Shown here one piece after another: positions 17,098 through 26,277 of a stretch of 64,000 nucleotides of DNA. A program made the position numbers and the translations under genes. Every line of letters begins with the position of its first letter. Position 1 is the stretch's first letter. Source of the stretch: Erysipelotrichaceae bacterium (GTDB lineage: Bacteria; Bacillota_I; Bacilli_A; Erysipelotrichales; Erysipelotrichaceae); contig JAFQZR010000018.1 in the NCBI GenBank assembly GCA_017405785.1, forward strand, positions 62,001 to 126,000, given 5' to 3'. The notes under the pieces are model-generated. The model made no database searches. It had not been told where the DNA came from and was given only the letters and a program-made list of their open reading frames with translations.

Positions 17098-18096
17098 ATG
17101 ATTTCAATGAAGGAGATTGCCAGGAGTTGTGGTGTCTCGGTAGCAACAGTATCTAAGGCACTGAGCGACAAGGCAGACATCTCCAAGGCAACAAGAGACA
17201 AGGTCAGAAAGGTAGCAGAAGAGATGGGTTATACCCTGAACGCTTCAGCCAGAGCCTTAAAGACCAACCGTACCTACAACATCGGCGTACTGTTCGTCGA
17301 CAGCATGGCCGCCGGTCTGGCTCACGAGTATTTCTCAGAGATCCTGGAAAGCTTCAAGAAAGCAGCCGAAGAAAACGGATATGACATTACATTCATCAAT
17401 AACAGATTTGCCGGAATGGAATCAACATATCTGATGCACTGCAAGTACAGAAACTTCGACGGAGTCGTCGTAATCTCAGCCGACTTCAAGGATCCGCAGA
17501 TCCTGGAACTGGTCGATTCAGATGTTCCGGTAGTAACAGTTGACTACAGTTATAACAACTGTTCCTCCGTAATATCCGATAACACCAAGGGCTTAAGGGA
17601 ACTGGTCAAGTATGCATTTGCCAGAGGACACAGAAAGATCGCCTTCATTCACGGTGAGATGACTGATGTAACCAAGAAGAGAATGATGGGCTTCTACAGT
17701 GCATGCAAGGAACTGGGTATTCCGGAAAATGACGAATGGGTACTGGAAGGAAAGTACCATGACATCGATCTGAGCTACCTCAGCACCAAGAAACTGCTGG
17801 CCATGGAAGACAGACCGACATGCATCATCTTCCCGGATGACTACTCACTGATCGGAACGGTTTCCCGCCTGAGCGAGGAAAAGTACTCATTACTGGACAA
17901 TGTCTCAGTCATGGGTTACGACGGAATCAAGATGGCTCAGTTCATGGGACTGACCACCTACCAGCAGGATGCCCTGTCACTTGGCAGGATCGCCTGCAAG
18001 AGACTCATAGATGCAATCGAAGATACGACAGGCATCTGTGAACATTCAGTAGTTGCGGGACGTCTTATCGAAGGCGGAACCGTCAAGCAAATCTAG
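17098..18096 (+). CDS. LacI family transcriptional regulator of the beta-glucan locus
   Basis: 332 residues. The N-terminal helix-turn-helix is MKEIARSCGVSVATVSKALS (4-23), followed by the hinge helix NASARALKTNRT (about 49-60) and a periplasmic-binding-protein-like sensor domain starting at YNIGVLFVDS. It lies between the phosphorylase pair and the importer, the usual place for a pathway regulator. The likely inducer is a cello-oligosaccharide or cellobiose (inference). GAGG stands 6 nt before the ATG. The next gene follows after 85 nt with no terminator carrying a T run, so read-through into the binding-protein gene is likely. Confidence 0.9.
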   Translation: MISMKEIARSCGVSVATVSKALSDKADISKATRDKVRKVAEEMGYTLNASARALKTNRTYNIGVLFVDSMAAGLAHEYFSEILESFKKAAEENGYDITFINNRFAGMESTYLMHCKYRNFDGVVVISADFKDPQILELVDSDVPVVTVDYSYNNCSSVISDNTKGLRELVKYAFARGHRKIAFIHGEMTDVTKKRMMGFYSACKELGIPENDEWVLEGKYHDIDLSYLSTKKLLAMEDRPTCIIFPDDYSLIGTVSRLSEEKYSLLDNVSVMGYDGIKMAQFMGLTTYQQDALSLGRIACKRLIDAIEDTTGICEHSVVAGRLIEGGTVKQI

Positions 18097-18181
18097 TAAG
18101 TAAGCTGATGTAATCGGCTGAAAATAAAAAAAGTGCCAAGAATAATGACACATAAATACTTAATTAACGAAGGAGGAAATT

Positions 18182-19510
18182 ATGAAAAAGTTATTAAGTG
18201 CTCTTCTCGCTGTATTAATGGTTATCTCTTTAGCAGCTTGCACAAAGCCAGTTGATCCAGAGCCAACACCAGCAGAAGAAGGAAAGGTTTTCAACCTTTG
18301 GACATGGAACGATGAGTTCTGGGGATTCTTAGTCAAGTACTATGCTGATGAAAAGATCGACGACTTCACGGTTAAGAAAGGTGATGTCACAATCAAGCGT
18401 ACAACTTATGTATCAGACAACATGGCTTATCAGGATGCATTAGACGCTGCATTATTAGCTCAGGAAACAGCTGCAGCTGATGACAAGGTCGATATGTTCC
18501 TCGCAGAGGCCGACTACATCATCAAGTATGTTGATTCTTCAGTAACAATGGATGTTAAGTCAATCGGCGTTACAGATTTCTCAAATACCTACAAGTACAC
18601 AGTACAGGCTGCTACCGACTCAAAGGGCGTAGTTAAGGGTGTTTCATTCCAGTGCTGCCCAGCTGCTCTGATCTACAGACGTTCAATCGCTAAGGCTGTC
18701 TTAGGTACAGATGATCCAGCTGAAGTACAGGCTAAGTTAAATTCATGGGATGCTTTCGATGCCGTAGCTGCTCAGGCTAAGGAATTAGGCTATAACATGA
18801 TCGCTACACCAATGGATACTTACAGAGTATTCTCAAACAACGTAACATCCGCATGGGTTGAAAACGGCAAGTTAGTCTTCGATGCAAACATCCAGGCTTG
18901 GATGGAACAGGCTGAAAAGTATGTTGCAGAAGGTTATGCTGCTAATGCTTCAGGCGTATGGGATGCTGAAAAGACAAACGAAATGTTCGCAACAGGCAAG
19001 TCAATGTGCTTCTTCGGTCCAGCTTGGTACTTCAACTTCTGCATGGGCAACGCACAGGACCCTGAAAAGGGCTGCTATGGTGACTGGGCTATCTGCCAGG
19101 GACCTCAGGCTCACTTCTGGGGCGGCACTTGGATGCTGGCTGCTACAGGCACAGACAACCCGACAATGGTTGCTGATATCATGAACACATTCATCAACAA
19201 TGCAGACGTTTGCGAAAAGTTAGTCAGAGACGAAGCTCAGTTCTCAAACAACCAGGTTGTTAACAACAAGCTCGCTGCTGATGCAACATATGGCAATGCC
19301 TTCTTAGGTGGCCAGAACGATGTAGCTATCTTCGCTGAATTAGCAAAGAATATCAAGATGGAACATGTTACTCCATATGACCAGGGCTGCAACGAAGGCT
19401 TACAGAAGTACTTCCAGGAATTCCTGAAGGGCGAAGTTGATAAGGATACTGCATTAGCTAACTTCAAGGATTTCATTAAGACTGCTTATCCAAGCATCAC
19501 TGTTGAATAA
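18182..19510 (+). CDS. Cellodextrin-type ABC transporter substrate-binding lipoprotein
   Basis: 442 residues. The signal peptide ends in a lipobox LAAC with lipid-anchored Cys20 (MKKLLSALLAVLMVISLAAC), then a Pro/Glu-rich linker and a class I sugar-binding domain starting near VFNLWTWNDE. GGAGG precedes the ATG. Codon choice is markedly biased (Ala GCT, Thr ACA, Ser TCA, Pro CCA) compared with the adjacent permeases, as expected for a very abundant protein. Substrate assignment to cello-oligosaccharides rests on the phosphorylases and endoglucanase beside it. A strong hairpin follows the stop. Confidence 0.9.
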   Translation: MKKLLSALLAVLMVISLAACTKPVDPEPTPAEEGKVFNLWTWNDEFWGFLVKYYADEKIDDFTVKKGDVTIKRTTYVSDNMAYQDALDAALLAQETAAADDKVDMFLAEADYIIKYVDSSVTMDVKSIGVTDFSNTYKYTVQAATDSKGVVKGVSFQCCPAALIYRRSIAKAVLGTDDPAEVQAKLNSWDAFDAVAAQAKELGYNMIATPMDTYRVFSNNVTSAWVENGKLVFDANIQAWMEQAEKYVAEGYAANASGVWDAEKTNEMFATGKSMCFFGPAWYFNFCMGNAQDPEKGCYGDWAICQGPQAHFWGGTWMLAATGTDNPTMVADIMNTFINNADVCEKLVRDEAQFSNNQVVNNKLAADATYGNAFLGGQNDVAIFAELAKNIKMEHVTPYDQGCNEGLQKYFQEFLKGEVDKDTALANFKDFIKTAYPSITVE

Positions 19511-19535
19511 TAGTCAATAATTATTAATCAAGGTT

Positions 19536-19565
19536 CTGTGGCAGGCTTATTAGGGCCTGCCACAG
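19536..19565 (+). promoter_or_regulatory. Intercistronic stem-loop after the binding-protein gene
   Basis: Perfect 11-bp stem (CTGTGGCAGGC / GCCTGCCACAG) with an 8-nt loop, then TTTCTT. It sits between the binding protein and the first permease. Such hairpins act as partial terminators or protect the upstream mRNA, giving more binding protein than membrane subunits. Confidence 0.75.
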
Positions 19566-19624
19566 TTTCTTAAATAAGCATAAGGCTGATTGTTTATTTA
19601 AGAAAAATGTAGAGAGGTATTAAG

Positions 19625-20557
19625 ATGGATAAAAAACAAAAGAAATCAGAAAAAAGATCCATATCCTATGCCAAGTGGGGATACATATTCATAATCCCTT
19701 TCTTTATCGTATATGCGATCTTTACACTGTATCCGCAGATTCTGACCGTTTATAACAGCTTCTTTGAATACTATCGTGACGGCCTCAATGTCATCGGGCC
19801 AAATTTCGTCGGACTGGGTAACTATGCCAAATTGTTCACTCCGAACCTTTCAGGCTATATCCCAATCGTCAAATACACGATCAACACATTCATTCTCTGG
19901 GTTCTGGGCGCTGTACCGCAGTTTGTCATCGCCATGCTGCTGGCACTGTTTTTCACAAGCACCAGACTGAACATCAAGGGACAGCAGTTCTTCAAGACGG
20001 TCATTTACATGCCAAACCTGATCATGGCTTCCGCATTCTCAATGCTGTTCTTCGCCATGTTCTCAAAGGTCGGACCAGTCAACCAGATCATTATGGCATC
20101 CGGCTGGGCTGATGAGGCAATTGACTTCTTGGCCATGAAGGTCACAGTCAGAAGCCTGATCGCTCTGATGAATTTCCTGATGTGGTTCGGTAATACGACG
20201 ATCCTGTTAATGGCAGGTATCCAGGGCATTGACGAGAGCCTGTTTGAATCAGCCCGTCTGGACGGTTCTTCATCAACCCAGGTATTCTTCCATATCACGA
20301 TGCCGTTACTGATGCCTATCTTTATTTATGTATTCATTACATCAATGATCGGCGGTATCCAGATGTTCGACGTACCTCAGGTATTGACCAACGGTATCGG
20401 TACACCGAATAACACTTCAATGACATTGATCATGTATCTGAATACCTTCTTAGGTATTTCCAAGAACTACGGTATGGCCGGTGCGGTATCAGTACTGTTA
20501 TTCATCATGACAGCCATCCTGTCTACCTTCGTCTTCAAGACGATCAGTAAGAAGTAA
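19625..20557 (+). CDS. Sugar ABC transporter permease (MalF/UgpA type)
   Basis: 310 residues, six predicted helices after a short Lys-rich N-terminus. The EAA loop that contacts the ATPase is ESARLDGSSSTQVFFHITMP. The membrane subunit pairs with the MalG-type protein 15 nt downstream. A short AGAGG site precedes the ATG. Belongs to the CUT1 family, which imports oligosaccharides. Confidence 0.92.
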   Translation: MDKKQKKSEKRSISYAKWGYIFIIPFFIVYAIFTLYPQILTVYNSFFEYYRDGLNVIGPNFVGLGNYAKLFTPNLSGYIPIVKYTINTFILWVLGAVPQFVIAMLLALFFTSTRLNIKGQQFFKTVIYMPNLIMASAFSMLFFAMFSKVGPVNQIIMASGWADEAIDFLAMKVTVRSLIALMNFLMWFGNTTILLMAGIQGIDESLFESARLDGSSSTQVFFHITMPLLMPIFIYVFITSMIGGIQMFDVPQVLTNGIGTPNNTSMTLIMYLNTFLGISKNYGMAGAVSVLLFIMTAILSTFVFKTISKK

Positions 20558-20571
20558 GGGGGAAAAGAGAT

Positions 20572-21435
20572 ATGAAAAAAGATATCAATAAGACTGCCGG
20601 AATAAAATTATTCATTTCCCGCGTTATAGTATATGGAATTCTCATTTTCCTTGCCTTCCTGTGTCTGTTCTTCTTCTACCTGATGTTCATTAACGCATCA
20701 CGTTCAAATGCACAGCTGCAGGCCGGCTTCACACTGATTCCGGGCGGAAATACATTAAAGAACTTCATCAATGCATGGCATGACACCAACATCAGTATTC
20801 CAATCGGCATGAAAAACAGCTTCATCGTTGCCTCTCTGTCAGCCATCCTGACTTCCTATTTCTCAGCCCTGACAGCTTACGGAACATATGTTTACGACTT
20901 CAAGTATAAGAAAGTCATTCACCTGTTCATTCTGGCAATCATGATGATTCCTTCTCAGGTGTCAGCCGTAGGTTTCATCCAGCTGGCCTTCAAGTACCAT
21001 CTGACTAACAAGCTGTGGATGCTGATAATTCCAAGCATTGCTGCTCCGGCAACCTACTTCTATATGAGACAGTATCTGGAAGCAACATTGCCTCTGGAAA
21101 TGGTTGAAGCCGCCAGAATCGACGGTTCCAACGAATTCAGAATCTTCAATGAGATCGTATTACCGATCATGAAACCGGCAATTGCCGTCCAGATGATCTT
21201 CTCATTTGTAGGATCATGGAACAACTACTTCATGCCTTCATTACTGCTGAATGATTTACAGAAAAAGACCGTTCCAGTCATGATCGCCACATTAAGAAGT
21301 GCCGACTTTACTAAGTTCGACATGGGCAAGGTATACATGCTGATGGTTATGGCCATCTTACCGGTAATGATAATCTATGTCATCCTGTCCAAGTCAATCA
21401 TCAAGGGTGTTACCTCAGGAAGTGTTAAGGGTTAA
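20572..21435 (+). CDS. Sugar ABC transporter permease (MalG/UgpE type)
   Basis: 287 residues, six predicted helices. EAA loop: EAARIDGSNEFRIFNEIVLP. Forms the heterodimeric channel with the preceding permease. GGGGGAAAAG-like purine run just upstream serves as ribosome site. Part of the same operon, 12 nt before the ATPase gene. Confidence 0.92.
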   Translation: MKKDINKTAGIKLFISRVIVYGILIFLAFLCLFFFYLMFINASRSNAQLQAGFTLIPGGNTLKNFINAWHDTNISIPIGMKNSFIVASLSAILTSYFSALTAYGTYVYDFKYKKVIHLFILAIMMIPSQVSAVGFIQLAFKYHLTNKLWMLIIPSIAAPATYFYMRQYLEATLPLEMVEAARIDGSNEFRIFNEIVLPIMKPAIAVQMIFSFVGSWNNYFMPSLLLNDLQKKTVPVMIATLRSADFTKFDMGKVYMLMVMAILPVMIIYVILSKSIIKGVTSGSVKG

Positions 21436-21447
21436 AGGAGAATAATT

Positions 21448-22635
21448 ATGGCAGAAGTTTTACTTAAGAACATAAAGAAAGTATATACAGATAACGACAG
21501 CAAGAAAAAAGGCAAGAGCAAAGCCGCTAAACAGCCTAAAGAAGGTGAAGAGGAGAAGAAGGTTAACCTTCAGATCACTGATGAAGGCGTTGTCGCCGTT
21601 CAGGAATTCAACCTCGACATCAAGGACAATGAATTTATCGTTCTGGTCGGACCTTCAGGCTGCGGCAAGAGCACAACCTTAAGAATGATCGCCGGTCTGG
21701 AAGAGATCACCAGCGGTGAACTCTATATCGACGGCAATCTGGTCAACAACGTTGAACCAAAGGACAGAGACATTGCCATGGTCTTCCAGTCATATGCTCT
21801 GTATCCTCACATGACAGTTTATGACAACATGGCTTACTCTCTGAAGATCAAGCATGTTGACAAGGCTGAAATCGACAGAAAAGTCAGAGAAGCAGCTGAG
21901 ATCCTGGATATCACCCAGTACCTGGACCGCAAGCCTAAGGCTTTATCAGGCGGCCAGAGACAGCGTGTTGCCATTGGACGTGCCATCGTCAGAAATCCAA
22001 AGGTCTTATTAATGGACGAGCCTCTCAGCAACCTGGATGCCAAGTTACGTAACCAGATGCGTTCAGAGATCATCAAGTTAAGAAAGAAGATCAATACCAC
22101 ATTCGTATATGTAACTCACGACCAGATCGAAGCTATGACCTTAGGTGACAGAATCGTTGTCATGAAAGATGGCTACATCCAGCAGATCGGTACTCCTCAG
22201 GAAGTATTCGACCATCCTTACAATCTGTTCGTTTCCGGTTTCATTGGCACTCCGCAGATGAACTACTTCGATGGCGAACTGGTAATCAAGGATGGCAGCT
22301 ACTATGTTGAAACCAAGGGTATCAGCGTCAAGCTCGCTGATGACAAGCAGGCCCGCTTAAAAGCACATGATGTCAAGGCTCAGCCTGTTACCTTAGGTGT
22401 CAGACCTGAACACCTGACCATCGCTGAAGAAGGTATCAGCGGTCAGGTTGAAGTATCTGAACTTATGGGTTCATCACTGCACCTGCACATGACTGTTGAT
22501 GGCAACGATGTCATCTGCATCGTTCCTACCGAAGGCAGAAAGGTCAACTATGACGGCCAGCAGCTGAATCTGGCTTTCACCGGTGATGTCGCTCATATCT
22601 TCTCCAAGGAAGATCAGCACAACCTGGAATACTAA
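21448..22635 (+). CDS. ABC transporter ATPase, MsmX/UgpC type, with Lys/Glu-rich insertion
   Basis: 395 residues. Walker A GPSGCGKST, signature LSGGQRQRVAIGRA, Walker B LLMDEPLSNLDAKL and the H-loop YVTHDQ are intact; the C-terminal OB-fold (TOBE) domain starts near VSGFIGTPQMN. It energises oligosaccharide import. Between the first strand (MAEVLLKNIKKVY) and VVAVQEFNLDI there is a charged insertion of about 30 residues (roughly 14-46) rich in Lys and Glu, absent from ordinary MsmX proteins. Many Firmicutes use one shared ATPase, whereas here it is inside the locus. Confidence 0.92.
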   Translation: MAEVLLKNIKKVYTDNDSKKKGKSKAAKQPKEGEEEKKVNLQITDEGVVAVQEFNLDIKDNEFIVLVGPSGCGKSTTLRMIAGLEEITSGELYIDGNLVNNVEPKDRDIAMVFQSYALYPHMTVYDNMAYSLKIKHVDKAEIDRKVREAAEILDITQYLDRKPKALSGGQRQRVAIGRAIVRNPKVLLMDEPLSNLDAKLRNQMRSEIIKLRKKINTTFVYVTHDQIEAMTLGDRIVVMKDGYIQQIGTPQEVFDHPYNLFVSGFIGTPQMNYFDGELVIKDGSYYVETKGISVKLADDKQARLKAHDVKAQPVTLGVRPEHLTIAEEGISGQVEVSELMGSSLHLHMTVDGNDVICIVPTEGRKVNYDGQQLNLAFTGDVAHIFSKEDQHNLEY

Positions 22636-22645
22636 TTATTAAAAC

Positions 22646-22669
22646 AAGTGCCCTGTGATCAGGGCACTT
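22646..22669 (+). promoter_or_regulatory. Intercistronic stem-loop before the GH5 lipoprotein gene
   Basis: Perfect 10-bp stem (AAGTGCCCTG / CAGGGCACTT) with loop TGAT and no T run. It lies between the ATPase stop and the GH5 start and probably modulates mRNA stability. A GTG at 22648 inside it is not a credible start codon. Confidence 0.65.
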
Positions 22670-22683
22670 ATGGAAAGAAAACT

Positions 22684-23700
22684 ATGAAGAAAATACTGAT
22701 ACTGCTGTTATGCCTGTTAATGCTGGCAGGATGTACACCATCCAAAAAAGAATCATTTGACGGCAAGGACCGTCCGTCTTCAGCCGGAGTTCTTCAGGTA
22801 AAAGACGGAAAACTGTCTTCACAGTCAGGTGAACCGGTCATGTTAAGAGGAGTATCCAATCCAGGTGTGGCTCTGTCACACATGTACATCAACGATGATA
22901 CATTTAAGGAGATCTCCCATTTCATGGGCTGTAATGTCTACAGAATTGCTTTGTATACCTGGGGCGTAGGTAATGCCGGTTACTGCACGGGAGGGGATAA
23001 GCCTTCTCTGATGCAGGATGTCATCGACAGTGTTGAATACTGCAAGAACCAGGACATGTACGCAATAATTGACTGGCATATTCTGGAAGACAATAATCCT
23101 AATCAGTACATTGAGGAAGCCAAGGTCTTCTTCGATGAAGTGTCAAAGAAGTTCAAAGACTATAACAACGTCATTTACGAGATCTGCAATGAACCTAACA
23201 AGTGCACCTGGGATGATGTCAAGGCATATGCCAATGTCATAATTCCGATCATAAGAGCAAACGACCCTGATTCAGTCATAATCGTCGGTACCCCGGTCTG
23301 GTCATCTGATGTGGATGTTGCGGCGGATGATCCGCTTGATTATGAAAACCTGTTATATGCGCTGCATTTCTATTCAGCCAGCCACAAACAGGATTCCCGC
23401 GACAGAGTAAAGAGGGCTGTTGAAAGAGGTGCTGCACTGTTTGTTTCAGAATTCGGTGTAACCGCATCAAACGGCGGTTTCCCGGTTGATACAGAGCAGG
23501 GTGACCTCTGGGTTGACATGCTTGAGGAATACGGCATCAGTTATGTCATGTGGAATTTCTCCCGTACGACTGAACCGTGTGCTGCCCTTAACAGAGATTC
23601 TCTGAAAACCAAGGATTTCACCATTGATGATTTCAAGGAATCAGGAAAGTGGCTGATCAATACCATCCGGGAAAGATCAGCAAGGAAAACAGCTGAATAA
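22684..23700 (+). CDS. GH5 endo-beta-1,4-glucanase lipoprotein
   Basis: 338 residues. The signal peptide MKKILILLLCLLMLAGC gives a lipobox LAGC with Cys17, so the enzyme is tethered outside the membrane. The GH5 barrel has acid/base E170 in IYEICNEP and nucleophile E256 in FVSEFGVT, with VYRIALYTW and ALHFYSASH as supporting motifs; the pattern is GH5 subfamily 2-like. No carbohydrate-binding module is present, so soluble or short beta-glucans are likelier than crystalline cellulose. It would supply oligosaccharides to the importer encoded just upstream. The ATG at 22684 is chosen because it begins the signal peptide. Confidence 0.88.
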   Translation: MKKILILLLCLLMLAGCTPSKKESFDGKDRPSSAGVLQVKDGKLSSQSGEPVMLRGVSNPGVALSHMYINDDTFKEISHFMGCNVYRIALYTWGVGNAGYCTGGDKPSLMQDVIDSVEYCKNQDMYAIIDWHILEDNNPNQYIEEAKVFFDEVSKKFKDYNNVIYEICNEPNKCTWDDVKAYANVIIPIIRANDPDSVIIVGTPVWSSDVDVAADDPLDYENLLYALHFYSASHKQDSRDRVKRAVERGAALFVSEFGVTASNGGFPVDTEQGDLWVDMLEEYGISYVMWNFSRTTEPCAALNRDSLKTKDFTIDDFKESGKWLINTIRERSARKTAE

Positions 23701-23710
23701 AAACGCAAGA

Positions 23711-23730
23711 AAGGACTCAGGTCCTTTTTT
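23711..23730 (+). terminator. Rho-independent terminator of the ABC transporter-GH5 operon
   Basis: AAGGAC / GTCCTT stem, 4-nt loop, six T in total, shortly after the GH5 stop. Confidence 0.8.
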
Positions 23731-23813
23731 ACGTATTTAAACAGTCATTATTGTGCCTAAGATAATATAAAAATGGTAGAATAAGTCAAATCGTTGTTAA
23801 AAGGAGGATAAAT

Positions 23814-25727
23814 ATGCAGGAACCTTTGATATTTAAGGAAGCAGTTTCGGAAAAAAGACTGCTTAACGTTGTAAAGGAAGTATCCAACTATCACAGAATT
23901 CAGGCTTCACCGATGTTCAGGGAAGCTGCTGAACACGTAATGAAGATTTGTAAGAAGTATGGTCTGAATGCCAAACTGCTTTCATATGAGGCAGATCCGG
24001 ATGTCTGGTATCTGCAGAGCAAAATGTTCAAGGAATGGTCAATTAAGGAAGCTACATTGGATCTGGTTGATCCTGAAATCCGTCTGGCTGACTATTCAGC
24101 TGAAGCCATCTCGGTAATTCAGAAGAGCTATCCTATTGATAAGCGTAATGAACCTGTCGATCTGGTATTGTTAGACAAAGGCAATGATCCTTCAGCATAC
24201 CAGGATCTGGATCTGACCGGTAAGTTTGCCTTCTTCAGAGGCAGTGTCAGACAGTCCGGATGGATCTATGAGAAGGGTGCTTTGGGTATCGTTACCGACT
24301 TCATCATGGAGACAAAAAACAGAACCCGCGCGGAACTTTATGATTCACTGACTTACAGTTCATACTGGCCGGTACATACCCCTGGTGAACCGGAAGGCAG
24401 AGGCTTTGTGTTATCACCGAGAATGGGTGATAAGCTGGCTAAGATGTGCCGTGAGAAACTGGAAAAGGACGGCGGTTATCTGCAGGTAAAGCCATACATT
24501 GATTCCGCTTTATATAACGGTCACATTGAAGTCGTTGAAGTGACAATTGAAGGCAAGGACGATAAGACAGTCTATCTGTCAGCACATTTATGTCATCCGA
24601 GAAGTTCATGCAATGACAATGCTTCAGGTGTATCAGCTACTCTGGAAGCCATGAATGTCATTAACAGACTGGTTAAGGAAGGAAAGATAGAACAGCCTCA
24701 GCATACCATTAAACTGACTCTGATTCCGGAGTTTACCGGTACGTTTGCCTATCTGAGTGATCATACTGATTATGAAAAGGGCTTAGGTGCCATGAACCTG
24801 GATATGGTCGGCGGCAAGCAGACCCGTTTCTATGGTCCGATCACCCTGACAAAGACACCATTCAGCACACCGGCTCTGAATAATGAATTATGCATGATCG
24901 CCATGGACTTTGCGGGCAGGGAAGCCTATTCCTTGTCTGACGACTTTGTACCGCTGACCAATCACCGTGTTGAACCGCATTCCGGAGGCAGTGACCATAC
25001 GGTATACTGCGATCCGACAATTAATATTCCTTGCTGCATGCTGGGACAGTGGCCAGACCTGAATTATCATACAGCTACCGACACTCTTGATGTCATTGAT
25101 CCGGCTGTACTGAAGTTCTCCTGTCTGACAGCTGTTAACTTCGCTTATAACCTGGCCAACATGAAGGATGAAGATGTACCGTTCCTGTTTGCCAAACTGG
25201 AAGAAAACATCATTACTGAAAAGAACCGTGTATTGGGTGAATTCCTCAACGGCAAGATTGATAAGGTTATGTTCGGTTCAGCCATGTTCCAACTGAAAAA
25301 GTATTTCCAGGACTGCTGTGAAAGTGCAGGTAAGCTCGTTGAAGGATATGATGCTTCAAAGCAGAAAGAACACGTCGGTGCCATGTTTGATGAATGGATC
25401 AGAGTATATGACCTTAAGGATGAATATCCTCTGGATGAAACTCTGAATACCGTATACAAACGTGACCGGGTCGGACCTATCCAGCAGTTAAGCGATTACC
25501 GTGCATTGGGATATGGTGATGTTCTGGATGAATTCATGAAGAAGATAGGCCCTAATCCGTTTGTGTTCATGGGCCTGCAGGATGCCGTGATGAATGCGAT
25601 TGATGGAAAGAAGACTGTCGGTGAAGTTGTCCGTACTGTTTCCCTGGAGAAGAGAAGAGATGTTAAGGAAAACGTACTGCTCTTGATTAAGTTACTGGAG
25701 GATATTAAACTGATTTCAGTGAGGTAG
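23814..25727 (+). CDS. M28-like zinc aminopeptidase with DUF4910-type architecture
   Basis: 637 residues, no signal peptide. The central region is a co-catalytic metallopeptidase: His in LSAHLCHPRSS (258 or 261), Asp268 in CNDNASG, Glu306 in IPEFTGT, Asp330 in NLDMVGG and a His in GGSDHTV (about 412) are the expected two-metal ligands. An inserted protease-associated-like domain precedes them (about 100-200). The C-terminal ~80 residues look like a winged-helix appendage (AIDGKKTVGEVVRTVSLEKR). Related proteins are annotated as DUF4910 aminopeptidases. Substrate unknown. GGAGG before the ATG. It is followed after 4 nt by a membrane protein gene. Confidence 0.8.
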   Translation: MQEPLIFKEAVSEKRLLNVVKEVSNYHRIQASPMFREAAEHVMKICKKYGLNAKLLSYEADPDVWYLQSKMFKEWSIKEATLDLVDPEIRLADYSAEAISVIQKSYPIDKRNEPVDLVLLDKGNDPSAYQDLDLTGKFAFFRGSVRQSGWIYEKGALGIVTDFIMETKNRTRAELYDSLTYSSYWPVHTPGEPEGRGFVLSPRMGDKLAKMCREKLEKDGGYLQVKPYIDSALYNGHIEVVEVTIEGKDDKTVYLSAHLCHPRSSCNDNASGVSATLEAMNVINRLVKEGKIEQPQHTIKLTLIPEFTGTFAYLSDHTDYEKGLGAMNLDMVGGKQTRFYGPITLTKTPFSTPALNNELCMIAMDFAGREAYSLSDDFVPLTNHRVEPHSGGSDHTVYCDPTINIPCCMLGQWPDLNYHTATDTLDVIDPAVLKFSCLTAVNFAYNLANMKDEDVPFLFAKLEENIITEKNRVLGEFLNGKIDKVMFGSAMFQLKKYFQDCCESAGKLVEGYDASKQKEHVGAMFDEWIRVYDLKDEYPLDETLNTVYKRDRVGPIQQLSDYRALGYGDVLDEFMKKIGPNPFVFMGLQDAVMNAIDGKKTVGEVVRTVSLEKRRDVKENVLLLIKLLEDIKLISVR

Positions 25728-25731
25728 TTCT

Positions 25732-26223
25732 ATGAACTGGTTTTTATTAGTTTTGGAAGGACTGGTAATGAGCTTCTGGCTGTTACTGATCTGTGTGGTC
25801 GGCATTAAGGACGGTCCTGTCGGTCTGGTAGTTTTCTATGAACAGGATGTCCAGGACAGAGTTGTTGAACTGGGGATTACAACCAAAGAGAAAATAAAGA
25901 AGACATCTGCTGTTGTAATGGCAGCGATGTTCATTCCGCTGTTTACGGTAGTGCCTTTTATGGTTTATGTCATCAATGGAGCCAAAGGTTTCATGGAAGG
26001 CTTTGTTCAGATGACAGTGATCATGCTGATAATGGGCTTGTTTGACAGGCTGTTCATTGACTGGTACTGGGTAGGAAAGACCAACGCCTGGCTGATACCA
26101 GGTACGGAAGATCTGAAACCGTATATACCGACAAAAACGGTCATAACGAAATGGGCAGGAACTCTGATTGGATTCCCGTTAATGGCGGCAATAATCGCCG
26201 GAATAGTAAATCTTATAGCTTAA
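25732..26223 (+). CDS. Integral membrane protein of unknown function
   Basis: 163 residues with about four hydrophobic segments (near 1-30, 60-85, 88-110 and 138-162). Between the third and fourth lies the short conserved-looking FIDWYWVGKTNAWLIPGTEDL stretch (quoted here as its features: Trp/Tyr-rich, then PGTEDL). I do not recognise a named family. The start follows the peptidase stop by 4 nt with GAGG upstream, so the two are co-expressed and may work together at the membrane. Confidence 0.7.
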   Translation: MNWFLLVLEGLVMSFWLLLICVVGIKDGPVGLVVFYEQDVQDRVVELGITTKEKIKKTSAVVMAAMFIPLFTVVPFMVYVINGAKGFMEGFVQMTVIMLIMGLFDRLFIDWYWVGKTNAWLIPGTEDLKPYIPTKTVITKWAGTLIGFPLMAAIIAGIVNLIA

Positions 26224-26230
26224 GTAATGA

Positions 26231-26260
26231 AAAAGGTATGGTTATCAAACCATACCTTTT
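26231..26260. terminator. Bidirectional terminator between a membrane protein gene and PPi-PFK
   Basis: Perfect 13-bp inverted repeat (AAAAGGTATGGTT / AACCATACCTTTT) with a 4-nt loop, flanked by A and T runs, between converging genes. Confidence 0.9.
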
Positions 26261-26277
26261 AAGTTGTTTCAGTTTAA

